Of a DNA stretch of 64,000 nt, positions 12,161 to 22,906 are shown piece by piece. Within the stretch, counting starts at the first letter, position 1. The number at the start of each line of letters is the position of its first letter. The stretch covers positions 12,064,376-12,128,375 of the forward strand of contig NC_092567.1 in assembly GCF_037975245.1 (NCBI RefSeq). Reading direction: 5' to 3'. The position numbers were made by a program, and so were the translations under genes. The notes under the pieces were generated by a model that saw only the letters and a list, made by a program, of their open reading frames with translations, was not told the origin of the DNA and did no database searches. The DNA is from Apostichopus japonicus (Eukaryota; Echinodermata; Holothuroidea; Aspidochirotida; Stichopodidae).

Positions 12161-12900
12161 TGTTGGTTATGCTAATATAAAATAATATAGTACAAACGCA
12201 CAGTTTTTATTGGTAATTAGCGTTATAAAATCGTCCCAATTGAGTGCTCCCGATTGATAATTATCTGTCGGCAATTGTCCGGGGGAAATTTTCCGGGGGA
12301 AATTGTCCGGGGGAAATTGTCCGGGAAGGTAATTGTCCGGGGGGAGGGGAAGTTGACCGGGATGGGAATTGTCCGGGGGTTAATCTTTTGGGGTGGGAAC
12401 TGTCCGGGGTGGGAATTATCTGGGTAGGAATTGTCTGGGTGGTAATTGTCCAGGGGGAGTTGTCTGGGGGTTAATTGTCTGGGGGGTAATTGTCCAGGGG
12501 GGAGTTGTCCGGTCACCGATACAGGCTAGTGATTGGGTGCATGATGTGTATTAATATTTCACACCGCCCTTCTTGCCCATGTGCAATTTACTCGTTGGTT
12601 GTTATGGTCTTCTTTTTTAAGGGGGGGGGGGCGGGGGATTTGACTAAGGAGCTGCAGAATATGTGCGACTTACTGAAATTTTATATAAAGCACTAGCCAA
12701 ACACAATGTAAAATGTAGATAAATGGCAGATCACTATGCCATCTTACTATACATCTCCGAAATATACGTTTTCAAACGATAATCCTGTTGTAATGAATAA
12801 CTGAATTTCATGTTTTGATGTATAATAAATATGCAAATGGACATGAAATAAAGAAAAACCTCGCCAAAAAATACTTCTGACTGTTTCTTTTACTACGATC
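12161..12900. other. Intron 1 sequence with GGGGGA minisatellite, no gene
   Basis: It starts with the 6-bp target duplication of the preceding transposon. It contains the 12256-12520 minisatellite, a (G)12 run near 12620, and AT-rich sequence to the hAT-like end at 12902. The 97-codon minus-strand frame at 12223-12516 (QLPPRQLTPRQLP...) and its plus-strand counterpart are translations of the minisatellite. Confidence 0.6.
12256..12520 (+). repeat. AATTGTCCGGGGG minisatellite, forward copy
   Basis: About 17 imperfect units of 14-16 bp (AATTGTCCGGGGGA, AATTATCTGGGTAGG and similar) between 12256 and 12520. It is the inverted partner of the array at 6231-6440. Its GGGGG blocks, spaced about 10 bases apart, would permit G-quadruplex formation on this strand. 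Confidence 0.85.
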
Positions 12901-12901
12901 C

Positions 12902-13000
12902 AGGGTTCGTATTAGCCGCGGGATTGCGCGATTCCCGCACTTTGATTTCAAATCCTGTATGTAAAAAGTTGCCAAGACGGGATTTCCCGTAATAAATTTC
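12902..13000 (+). mobile_element. Solo hAT-like terminus (CAGGGTTCGTATTAG)
   Basis: The sequence begins CAGGGTTCGTATTAGCCGCG and runs into a GC dyad (GCGGGATTGCGCGATTCCCGC). CAGGGTTCGTA is the same end as the delimited element at 33164-35043. No matching inverted terminus (ACGAACCCTG) occurs nearby downstream, so the element is broken or its other end is lost. Confidence 0.55.
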
Positions 13001-13396
13001 AGCTCTTAACTTGATTTAAACATACATTACGGCTGAGATCGTGTAGCGATTAATCGCTAAACGATCGCATTTGGAATAAACGTTTAGTAAAGAGCATTGA
13101 ATATTCTTGTTCGTTATCCCGTCTATAATTCATCTTAACATCCCGTAAATTTCCTTGCCAGTTTTTCCTTCTATTAATAAATGAATGAAAAAATATAGCA
13201 ATTTTGAGAATTCTAATATATATGCATGGAAGAACGTATACAGTAGCTATAACTATGAGAGGAAAGCACTTGCTATGGACTACCAGAGTTAGCTGCTTGG
13301 TGACAACAAAGACACGTGCACTTGAGAAATTATGTTTGCGTAAAATCCCCACAAATAACCGACCACATGGTAGCCTAATATCATAAAGAGTCACAT

Positions 13397-13800
13397 GGAA
13401 ATCTAGCCTAACCATCTGTTTATTCGCGTAAATTGTGTCGCAGTTAGCTGGCACTAAAATATTCACCGAATACTTTCGTTATTGCTGCTATCTTTGACCA
13501 CATGGTAGTCAACCACCAGCCTAAGTCAATGGGGAAATCTAGCCTAAGCATCTGTTTATTCGCGTAAATTGTGTCGCAGTTAGCTGGCACTAAAATATTC
13601 ACCGAATATTTTCGTTATTGCTGCTATCTTTGACCACATGGTAGTCAACCACCAGCCTAGGTCAATGGGGAAATCAAGCTTAATCAAATTTTAAGGCAGT
13701 TAGTTGGAACTAAAATATCCATAGAATACGTTAATTATTACTGTTATCTTCGACCACATGCTAGCCTAACACCACATCGGCTGTTAACTATGTTCGTCAA
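13397..13800 (+). repeat. 136-bp tandem repeat, about three units
   Basis: Units start GGAAATC(T/A)AGC at 13397, 13533 and 13669. They carry 'tttattcgcgtaaattgtg', 'cagttagctggcactaaaat', and 'gaccacatggtag' near the end. The first two units are nearly identical; the third is diverged. The same repeat occurs inside the hAT-like element at about 33490-33930. The 138-codon minus-strand frame 13050-13466 only overlaps this repeat and its flank. Confidence 0.85.
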
Positions 13801-13984
13801 TCATGGGGGGGGGGGGGAGACACGCCCACCACATTTCGATGGGTGGGGGACACACTATCAAATGTCCCCCACACATTTGGAAAATGAGTAGTGTCGTGGC
13901 TCTATTCGGTTAGCGCTTACACATCTCAGGATATATCATCGAATATCATTCAATGTTGCTGAATGGGGAATTCCACTGGATCTC

Positions 13985-14372
13985 GTGAGTTGGTATCTTG
14001 AGCTCTCCGACAATCTTAAGCATAGTCTGCCTTTCTTTCGAGGCCAGTTCCAGTCGTCGTCGGTTGAAGGTTATAGACAAATATTCAAGTCTCTGAATCC
14101 AGCGGTACGGGCTATGTCTGGTGAAGTCGAAGCTCTCTTGCGGTTGCTTCTCGTCTCCCCCGTCAGCTCCACAGAAGTCGAGAGATCCTAAGTTCTTTGA
14201 GGCGTTTGAAGACATGACTACGGAGCACCATGACTCAACAGAAGCTGAACCATATCATGGTGTGCCATATTCACCGCGAACGTCTATAGCCCAGTTGAAG
14301 CCCGAGGAGTTAGCAGAGAAGTTCGTTGGTTCCTCGGATTACAGACGCCGTATCTTCGGGCGATTGCAGTAG
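13985..14372 (+). pseudogene. hAT transposase C-terminal dimerisation domain, frameshifted relic
   Basis: Three frames read in series give the hAT family C-terminus. Frame one (13985-14191) has EALLRLLLVSPVSSTEVERS, the conserved 'LL.lPvSs...ERS' motif. Frame two, from about 14190, continues SLRRLKT then a stop where Trp is usual, followed by LRSTMTQQKLNHI. Frame three (about 14283-14372) has SIAQLKPEELAEKFV and a terminal YRRRIFGRLQ, matching the family's usual 'ia.eF...d.RR..FG' end. The known role is dimerisation and active-site completion of a cut-and-paste transposase. Two frameshifts and a nonsense codon show it is dead. The minus-strand frame 13946-14215 is a shadow. The N-terminal part and the ends of this copy were not found. 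Confidence 0.85.
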
Positions 14373-14597
14373 AAAACTGGTGCGCTCTGTCATCATCATA
14401 AGAGACATCACTTCATAGCTAGAGCCAAAACCTGTACGTATTTGTTGTTTAGTTGTAGATGGTGTTTCAAAGACGGTGCCCGTTCCCTAATATTGGGGAA
14501 ATGAAATAGGGAGCATATTCCGTGGCAGCGCATCCCATGTTACGTCGTTTTTGAGTGATACCGGAGTTTACCCCACAGTGAGAACACTGGGTATACG

Positions 14598-15185
14598 CAG
14601 GGACGTCGCTAGAGGGGGAGTGTCTCACCCCCAAACTTGGTAAAACTGACGATAGTTGGAAAATTGGAGTGCGACAGTCATATTTACCCCGTTTTCCTTG
14701 CCACTTTGAGAAATTGTATTTCGCGATTCATATACTCCACCGTACAAAAGTTCGTATGATTTTGAATACTCCAAAATAAATGCCTAATATACCGTTATAG
14801 GCGTAGGAGCCCAATTTGATTTGGGGGGGGGGGGGGGAGTGGCTGTAACGACTTGCCCGAAAAATATAACCAAAATGTTTCGCGCGCTTCGCGCGCATTC
14901 CACATCTTAATGTGCATATCATATGGGCTAATAAGTTTGTGAAATGAGCGTCAGTGGGTACAAATGTATCGAATAAAGTTCGGAACAAAAGTACAGTCGC
15001 AAAAGATTGGGTGTCTGACTGACACTGACCGTATCGTTGACGAGTAGCGCGAGGGTGTGGGGTAGGGGCGGGGGGGGTACAAGGCAGCAGTCGGAATTTT
15101 CTGGCTTCAAAACCCATTCAGTTGGATTTTCAGTAACTACACCCCCCCCCCTTCCCTCAATCATCAGGCCTTAGCTACGTCACTG
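14598..15185. mobile_element. 588-bp MITE, CAGGGACGT-CGCTAG ends, degenerate 8-bp TSD
   Basis: The left end CAGGGACGTCGCTAGAGG and inverted right end CAGTGACGTAGCTAAGGCC are related. The flanks are GGTATACG (14590-14597) and GATACACG (15186-15193), an 8-bp duplication with two transitions. G/C runs of 9-16 bases lie inside, plus a GCGCGCTTCGCGCGC hairpin at about 14881. Parts of the same family recur at 32764-33005 and 36065-36182. The 129-codon minus frame 14728-15117 is repeat sequence. An 8-bp duplication and CAG-type ends suggest a hAT-type origin. Confidence 0.75.
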
Positions 15186-15193
15186 GATACACG

Positions 15194-16030
15194 GTGGTTA
15201 CATAGTACGCTCTGACCAGAATTCATCCGATAACCAGATGCAGATCCAGCTAGCAACGGAGGTAACTTGCGTGAGGACTCCAACGAACAACCACTGATTT
15301 ATTTTGATGCCTTCATCACTTTAGCCACCTTTCACAAAGGACCTATTTTAAGTCTGACAATACATGCGCATGTGTGAGATCCTGAAATATAATTAAAGTG
15401 GTCTGTCTTGCCATCCTTGTTTCAAATTTCATAGAAATGTATTCTCGTAGAGACGTAGACCTAGCAAAACATTTAAACTGACACATCCCATTGGAAGTGT
15501 GTCACTGGTGGCATTACAAGTCATTGGTGGTTTAACATGCTTTTAACACGACTTTTGGCCAAATTTGCGCTAAGCTCACTATACGAACTCGGATCTCGAA
15601 TGTGCCTAATTAGTTACTTATTTAAATTATTAATAATGGCGCTTCATCGACTATATGTCCGGAGATATTTTGGTTCATAAAGGCCTATATCTGAGGCCCA
15701 GGGGTCATTCCTTGACCGACTTGGTGCAATATAATGTGGCCATTATGAAGTAAATTTATTCACAGATCGTTAGTTGTCATGGGTTGGAACAAATGAGGGG
15801 TATTCTATCCTGAAACATAGGGCAAAATGGAGCTGGGGTTCCAGTTCGCCGCATCATTTGTCAATTTGCACTGGGTTATAATGTTCATGTCATAATGTTC
15901 ATGAATCACTAATAAAAGAAATAATCCATCAAAAATTAAGGTCGCATGAACTTTATTGCAGATTTCCTGAGTGACGAAATTATAATTTTCTCCCGAAATC
16001 ACGCAACTAGATGGCTGCTATCCAGCCTGG
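15194..16030. other. Intron 1 filler, nothing recognised
   Basis: Unique-looking AT-rich DNA between the MITE and the next repeat. The frame at 15805-16002 is short and has no recognisable motif. Confidence 0.4.
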
Positions 16031-16195
16031 CATTGCCATCTCCAGCGATCTGGCAGGTATTGAAATCTGAAATTTTCTTGCTACGCTGCGCACCAACCGA
16101 TAGTTGTGCTCCGCTTAGATAGTACTTACGGCCGGAATACTCGAATCGATTACGTCCCCCCGCGTTTCAAATCGGATTGACGCCCCTGCTCTTAA
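16030..16195 (-). mobile_element. AGCGGAGCGCCACC-family hAT-like MITE fragment, reverse
   Basis: On the minus strand this reads from CAGGGGCGTCAATCCG (about 16192) through a CGGGGGGACG block to a degraded ACTATCTAAGCGGAGC..GGTTGGTGCGCAGCG hairpin (about 16083-16121). It then runs on into weakly related sequence. The far end is not found, so it is truncated. An intact relative is the element at 21879-22898. Confidence 0.65.
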
Positions 16196-16215
16196 CACAC
16201 ACACACACCCAAATG

Positions 16216-16522
16216 CGTAGCCTTGTTTACAACTTTCAATTATCTGGAAATCGGCAATTGTTTGGAAGGTATGTGCTATTTTTTGAAGAGGTAATATAGT
16301 ATTGTACGTACACAGTAACTGTTGCGATGGATTAAAGGTTTAAATTATGAGTATTTTTCACCGGTATAATATTTTCGTTTTCGGTGTTGAGTGATTTTTT
16401 CCACACAGAAAAAATAACCATTACGTATGGCTAAAACTAGAAATAGTAAGCAGTTAAAACAGCCATCTACACTACAAGAAAGTTATTTCATTAAATTAAT
16501 CTTCCGTAATCGCGTGTCTTGA
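16216..16522 (+). pseudogene. hAT-like element 5' leader and truncated transposase start
   Basis: 16216-16425 aligns with 33961-34170 inside the delimited hAT-like element ('atgcgtagc.ttgtttaca', 'aatcggca.ttgtttgga', 'gcgatggatt.aaggttt'). A donor-like GGAAG|GTATGTG (16269) and acceptor TTTTTTCCACACAG (16408) suggest a spliced leader. An ATG at 16427 follows, reading MAKTRNSKQLKQPSTLQESY and stopping at 16520. A short basic N-terminus leading to a 'tLqsyF' motif is common in hAT and ZMYM-type proteins, but here it ends after 31 residues. I infer a dead copy of the 5' part of an autonomous relative. Confidence 0.4.
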
Positions 16523-18871
16523 TTCATCAAAACATGAAATCATGAGAGCACTCGCGTAGCAGTTACGCGATCCCACCTCAGAAAACGGGTACCCGTTTGT
16601 GTGTTTTCGATCCGGGTACACGAATGTTCGGTCGGGTATCCGAGTTTTCGGGTACCCGACTCAGGCCTAGAATGTTCTTACACACTTAACAAAAATATTG
16701 CTCAAAAGAAAGTTTTCTTCCTTCGCTTGAATTAAGTAACTTATCATGGATGCAACCATGCTGAAGGCTATGGTAGTCTCTGATGAAAAAGAAATTATCG
16801 TGGTTATTCACATTAGATACGTATTTCTTGAGTTCAATGGAAATGAGCATTTGTCATATCGTGACCAGTATTGTTACTGAATCATAACCGTAAAACTAGG
16901 GACGTACATTTAGTTAAAGCAGGTGGGTAGATCTGAACCGGTAAAACGGCCGATTGTTTAATAGAGTGCGCACTGTAACTATGATATATTTGTAAGATCG
17001 GATGCAATAGTCTAGGCTCGCGTTTAAATTCCGGAATCAGAAAATGTAAACAAACAGAAACAAAGAGATGTTACAATGGTCTGTTCTATTTCAATTCAAC
17101 AAGTATTGTTATTGTATACAATTGCTGCTGATATTTCTGTTAAGTTCGTGTTGTGGTTTTTTCCACGGCCTTATTGATGATCCGAAAGACAAACCACGAC
17201 ACAAAACATAATTTATATTGATATCATATCTCCATTCATAGTTGTTTACATGTAAGTTGTTTTGCTTGTATACATCAACACTTCTGTCGATGATAGACTT
17301 TAATGTAGGTTTCTTGCAACTTCTTAGAAATGTGGACAGTGTTATTGTTCAATGTTACAATTGTGCATGTCAAGTCATAATTACACGATGTTAGATTATA
17401 CAAACCTTCCTCCTCCAAATAAGGGACAAGTAGAGAGATTAATGTATTTAGTCTTAAACAGTTGAAAACAAACATACATAAAAAAAGTGGCTGAAAACAA
17501 GACATATAAACCTTAGTTTACACGACTGACATACTCTCAGAACATCGGAAATGTGATCGCGTGATTATGACGATGATTTGTCTAGTGTTGTAGCGCCAAA
17601 ATTTAACTCAATAAAGTAATTCCAAATACATTTATTCTTTTTCTTTTATCAATATTTTAATTATTGGTTTTCATGATCTTCGAATACGTCACTATTGCAC
17701 TGCAATGTAAAGCTGACTATCTTGATAACCGGATAGCTTCACAAACATCACGAGCAATCAAATGTTTCATTTCCCTGTACAATAACATATCTATACTAAT
17801 ATTCTACGTAAATTCATTATTTAAATTAATTAATAGTAATATAAATACATACAAACCTCTCTATCTCCATCCCTCAACATTATTCCTCGGACTCGTACAC
17901 AGTGTACGCTCGTTTATTGTTCTGTGTTTAAAGGACATATCGAGATTCCCATTGTTAATGGTGGAGTGACGTCACTGCTGATGATGTCATCATTGCTCAA
18001 TCTCATAGACATAGGTAATTAACTGTGTAAACAACACGTTTGACCCGATCAATTAAATGCTTTACTATTTTAGACAGATGTGTGTATAATAGCTACTAAA
18101 GTATCTCGTGATAACAGCTTAGAGAGAGATTCAGAGACGATGTAGTCGAAGTCAGTTTCTGCATCATTTAGAATATTCTAAACCGTTGATATTTGGACTT
18201 CATTTTCTGGCACTCTCATAACTTATTAACTTTTAATTTGCTTTTTTTTAATTTGTTTCAATTTCCCTTTTTCTTCTTTTAACAATTATTTTAAACAGTG
18301 TTTAATTATGACTATAGTGATTTGTGATGACGTCACTGATGTTGAGCGTTCTCTGATCCGTTCATCGTCTCATGGATTATTATTCTTGATCTGAGCATCG
18401 AATACTCGACTATCATGATTTGGTTTCTTAATTTAGTCCAAGATTCGTTTCTGTTTAAGTGGGAGCCTATGTTTTCATTTATGTATAATTGTATAATTGA
18501 TCAGATATACTAATGAGATTAAAACAATTCTAACCTAATTGGTTATATAACTAAGAGGATTATAGTTGTAAACTGATCAGGTATAAAACCGAGATGATAA
18601 TGATAGTAAACTGATCGGTAATCTCACTGAGATATAAGAATTGTTAACCGATCAGCTATATTACTGAAATGATAATGATAGCAAACTAATAAGATCAACA
18701 TTAAGGAATCAACTAGATTGATTACTCAGCTAACATGAAGTTAACATCGAGAGCCAACATAAATCTCTTGAATATAATGTTTATGATTTCATTCCAGACC
18801 AACAAAGATTAATTATTTAATTTGTTTATTTTATTATCATTGACATATCTCTCTTTTATGTTTTTCATCAG
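16523..18871. other. Intron 1, distal part
   Basis: It contains GGGTACCCG dyads at about 16588-16665 ('cgggtacccgtttg' and 'tcgggtacccgactc'), resembling degraded transposon ends. A degenerate tandem repeat of about 50-55 bp lies at 18497-18700 ('ctgatc(a/g)g', 'gagat.ataatgatagtaaa'). The last 30 bases form a T-rich acceptor for the exon at 18872. The frames at 17275-17505 and 17664-17969 have no motif or flanking signals. Confidence 0.5.
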
Positions 18872-18933
18872 TTTGGAATTATATCGGCAATGACAAGTAT
18901 TGTCGTCTGAATCTACAAACCGGTCAATGGCAG
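18872..18933 (+). CDS. Gene 1, Trp/Tyr-rich exon
   Basis: The acceptor is 'gtttttcatcag' and the donor CAG|GTAAAG; the exon is 62 nt. After two leading bases it reads WNYIGNDKYCRLNLQTGQWQ. Frame 0 has a TGA. The pattern 'GNDKYCRLNLQTGQW' is reminiscent of one beta-propeller or Kelch-type strand pair ending in a Gly-x-Trp, but a single repeat cannot prove this. It ends in phase 0, as all later exons require. Confidence 0.7.
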
Positions 18934-19394
18934 GTAAAGAGTTTGATCACCTTTCATTCAGCTATTGTTCATAATGCAAGTCTGGTCAGCTTGTTTGCGT
19001 TATGCTGCCCTAGCACTGTTTTCAGTCCCCGATATGTGTAAATAAATCAATATATTGATACATTATCTGTGAAGTTTACTTGTTGCTGGTAATATTACAA
19101 ATTCTGACGTAAAGAAACAACTTTCAGATACCTTCCCGTTCCTATTTCCAAGGGGTGGGGGGGGGGGTGGAAAGAGCAGATGGAATATTGCGTGCGAACA
19201 TGGTCTAAATGAATCTCATCAGTTCTATATTATATACAATGTCCATGTCAGTTTGATTTTTCAAACATATAGCTGTAGCTAAAAGATTGCCTTTTGAACA
19301 GATTTGCTATATATTGTACAATCATTTTTGACACATGCCGTTTTATTATTATTCAAGGTTGTGAATTTGTATCCAATAAACTTCAGGTTTATTC
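18934..19394. other. Intron 2 start, nothing recognised
   Basis: AT-rich intron sequence with one poly-G run (about 19147-19160). No coding signal. Confidence 0.5.
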
Positions 19395-20015
19395 TGTGAT
19401 GAAACCGTAGAATGTTATGAATCATATTGAACAGGTCTGTTCTTGTAATTTCTGTGTTATTGTTCATCATAACACATACTGTAACAACAGCCGTAACAGT
19501 ACTTTTAACTGACCATGTATCTTACTGTAGCAGCTCCATGGTTTTAACTGGCCATGTTTAGGTTTTCAGTTGTTTCTGTTGGTGTTAGACTTGGGTCTTC
19601 CATGCATCATTTTAACACTATTAGATATATTACTTTATATTGTTGGTCTTGATTCAAGTGATTACTAATCAAATGAAAGTTAGTAGAACAGATGTATGTG
19701 GAATTTGACTCTAAAAACTTATTTTAAGTTGATTTCTATACTGTCTTAGTGTTTAACTCAAATAATGTTGAGAATTAAGTCCATGCGTAAACGTTTTAAT
19801 AACATTAAATAAAGCTGCATGCTACGTAATAGGTTATAACTTTGACCAATCCATGTACTATTCACACATAACTGGATGCCACTGCAACGAATTAATAGGT
19901 ATAGGTTGTTACAACCACATGACTGCTACTTATACTAGTGATGTATTTATCGTTTAATCAGATTCAGATAATAGTTTGTCCCACGAATTTATTGTCATGT
20001 GTTATAAAGTAACAT
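19395..20015 (+). repeat. Segmental duplication, copy A (partner 21296-21735)
   Basis: Shares an ordered set of blocks with copy B. These are 'gatgaaaccgtagaatgtt', 'gttcatcat(a)acaca', 'acaacagccgtaaca', 'ttaaataaagctg', 'ataggtt', 'cacatgactg', and 'cgtttaa.cagatt.ag'. The copies are direct, about 1.9 kb apart, and clearly diverged with indels. No coding capacity is visible in either. Confidence 0.75.
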
Positions 20016-21295
20016 AATGTTTTCAACGTCCTTATCTTTTCTCAAAATACAGAACCTAGAAATATTCATTATGGTATTCTTCCTTGTGAATTAAATCTTG
20101 CTAATAAATTAACTGTGTTGCTTAGAAAGCTCCAGGGGATTTGAAGGATCACTTGCTTAAATTATTAGAGTTATCCAGATTAGTGTATACGTCACTGACA
20201 TAAGTCTGTGGGTCCAAGCAGGCTTAGATATAATGAAAGGACTGGTCTGGATTTTTTTTTAAACCTATAAACTCTGGTATATTCTTCTGAATGGTAATGC
20301 TTGTCATGGTCTTGGTCATTTGTATATATGAAGAGAAGAGGAGCTATTTTAATTATTGACATTGCAAGGGTTCCGGGGGGGGGGGGGTAGGAATATTGTA
20401 TTCGTGTAAAATGGGAATAAATTAGAAAACAAAAATAAACTCTATAGTATATATGTGTAGCTCTACTAATCCGTTTCGTTTTTGTCTTGTACGGATACCA
20501 TGTCAATCAAAACATATGCAATGAATTGATAAAATATGAATATAAGACAAATATTCATATCATTTCCCGCGTGTTTTTAAACAGACACAAAAATACATAC
20601 ATTAGACGATTTTGAAGGAGTCAGGATCCGGGTTGGATGTGGGGGGGGGGGGGGGGATTGGAGTGGAATTTGTACAACTACGGTATAGTCGGTAACTGAT
20701 AATCTGATTTAAATATTCATAAGTTGTCATCCGCTAATTGTTTATTTTTTCTTGATAAATATCTTCAAGTGTATAGGATAGTTGATTGCCACACCCGGAC
20801 CTTCCAGCCTCATTCATTATTTATTGTTATAGTGTCTAGGATTGGGTGGAGAGTTGAGGGCGCCAAATAATAGAGGAACAACTCATGTAAACTTTTGTAT
20901 CACGTTTATTCCAAACATAGAAACAAACTTATAAAAATCTGGAACTAAACAGAAATACATATCTTTAAAATATTTTCTTGAGATAAAAGTCTGTAAATAA
21001 ATAACGAGCATTGGTATTATAATTAACAACCGAGCATGGCATTTCAACATTTAGTAGAACACTAGTAGCGTGTATGACTTTGACACAACATAATTGATAT
21101 AATCGACGCTGCTTAACATTTCCAACATACCACTATAAATCCTCGTGAAACATTGGTATTATTCTTCTGGAACAAAACTTACCTGTAATAAAGTTAAATG
21201 ACATTAACACATATCTTAATCAAATAATATCTTCACCTAAATGAATGCACTGAACATATTCCGCTTTTACGTCACCACCTCGATGTAGATTAAAT
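20016..21295. other. Intron 2 sequence between the duplicated segments
   Basis: It holds two long poly-G runs (about 20376 and 20641). A patch 'gtgggtccaagcaggctta' at 20209 recurs at 27350, marking another small dispersed repeat. The 104-codon minus frame 20192-20506 crosses the G-run and that repeat and is not supported as a gene. Confidence 0.5.
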
Positions 21296-21735
21296 ATGAA
21301 ACCGTAGAATGTTGTCAATCATGTTGTACCGTTCTTGTTTATGTTCATTTAATTTCGGGGCTAATGTTCATCATAGCACATACAACAGTCGTAACAACAG
21401 TCCGTTTAGCCGACCCTGTGCTTACTGTGGCTGACCTTGCATATTTGTCTTTGTAGCAGGCTCAATGGCTTTCACTGGTCATGCTAATTTTCTTCGTTTT
21501 CTCTGGTGTAAGGAGAAGTTGGTCTTCCATTAAATAAAGCTGTTATTACGTCATAGGTTGTCAATTGACCGAACCCTGAAATATTCGCATAATTATTGGA
21601 TACCCTGCAACTAACTAAGATATCTAGATATGTTGTCACAATCACGTGACTGTTAATGATTAGTGAATTATTTCTCGTTTAACCAGATTTAGGCAATTTG
21701 TGTCCCATAAATTAAGTGTCATAGATATTTGTTTT
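21296..21735 (+). repeat. Segmental duplication, copy B (partner 19395-20015)
   Basis: Carries the same ordered blocks as copy A in the same orientation ('atgaaaccgtagaatgtt' at about 21298 through 'tcccataaatt' at about 21703). It is shorter through deletions. It lies immediately before the MITE at 21879. Confidence 0.75.
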
Positions 21736-21878
21736 GTTAAAAAATCTTACTTTAATCTTCCCTGGTGGACTGAAGTAACAGTATGTTTTCAAGTCCTACT
21801 CATTTCTTTAACTGTCAAGTTTGCTATACCAGCAGATTGTAGCAAAAACAACACAACGTATAGAAGTGCACTTTTGCT

Positions 21879-22898
21879 CATAGGCGTACGGGACCATTTC
21901 GGTTTGGGGGGGGGGCGCAGAAACATTTGTGCCCGAAATTTCCCGTGACACTATCTAAGCGGAGCGCCACCATCGGTTGGCGCGTAGCGCACAAGAATTT
22001 TTTTGGCAAAATATGCCTCTCAGATTGCCGGAAATGGCACTTCTGAGGCCTTGCAAGTTGCATCTAAACATTCTTTATTTTATAATCTCACGTTTAGAAA
22101 TTTACACTTCCCCAAAAATTTGGTAAATTAGAAGAAGAAAAAATGGTAACATCACTTTGACGGGGAAAACTAGGACAGTATATTTTTTTAACTCCATTTA
22201 GTTACGATATTTATTATTTTAACACAGTACTCAGCTACCTCCAGAAAAACATAAATTGTTCAACGACACGTATGCGGGAAAATGACGATGTGTCGGGTGA
22301 GACTGCAATTTGTCTCGCAAGAAAGTATAAAAAATAACAAAGAATATGATAAACCTTTACTTTTAGGATTGTAGGCACTCCCCCCCCCCCCCCCACCATC
22401 CATGAAAAAGAAAATGTTTCTTATATACACTCATGTCTGGGATGTCCAGATATACAGTTGACTAGTTAGAAAAAAATGTTTACTGCGGTTTTTTTCACTT
22501 CAGAGACTGCTAATCTCCATGCATGCTTGTCACCACGATTGTGAGCGGCGTCCCCTGTTAATAATTTTGGGCGATAGTGCAAAAAGCGTGGTAGCCCAGA
22601 TGAGCTGCGCTTACGGTGGTGTTACACGGAAAAATTCGGGCATCATGATGCTACATAAAGAAAATCATTAGCCTATATTAATATTAATGTCACAAAACAA
22701 ATAACACAGAACGCTCTCCACGGAATTTTCGGGCAAAAATATGAAAAAGATTCGGGCAAGCTACTACATATTTATATATATATTTTTTTCTCCTCTTAGG
22801 CTGCCCGAATTTTTCAGGACTTTTGCCCGAATTTCTTGTCCTCTGGAAATTTGGGGGGCAGTCTGCCCCCTGCCCCCCCCCCGCCTCGTACGCCTATG
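21879..22898. mobile_element. 1,020-bp hAT-like MITE with perfect 8-bp TSD (AGCGGAGCGCCACC family)
   Basis: The ends are CATAGGCGTACG and, inverted, CGTACGCCTATG. The flanking CTTTTGCT is duplicated exactly (21871-21878 and 22899-22906). G/C runs lie near both ends (about 21906, 22873) with another at about 22380. About 70 bp in is ACTATCTAAGCGGAGCGCCA, followed by the hairpin partner GGTTGGCGCG and 'cagattgccggaaatggcac'. This is the most complete member of a family with fragments at 16.1, 48.2-48.7, 49.2, 51.8, 52.1 and 57.3 kb. 8-bp duplications fit hAT. There is no transposase. Confidence 0.85.
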
Positions 22899-22906
22899 CT
22901 TTTGCT

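Noticed and set aside
12223-12516. Repetitive QLPPRQLP-type ORF
   Set aside because: Direct translation of the TCCGGGGG minisatellite.
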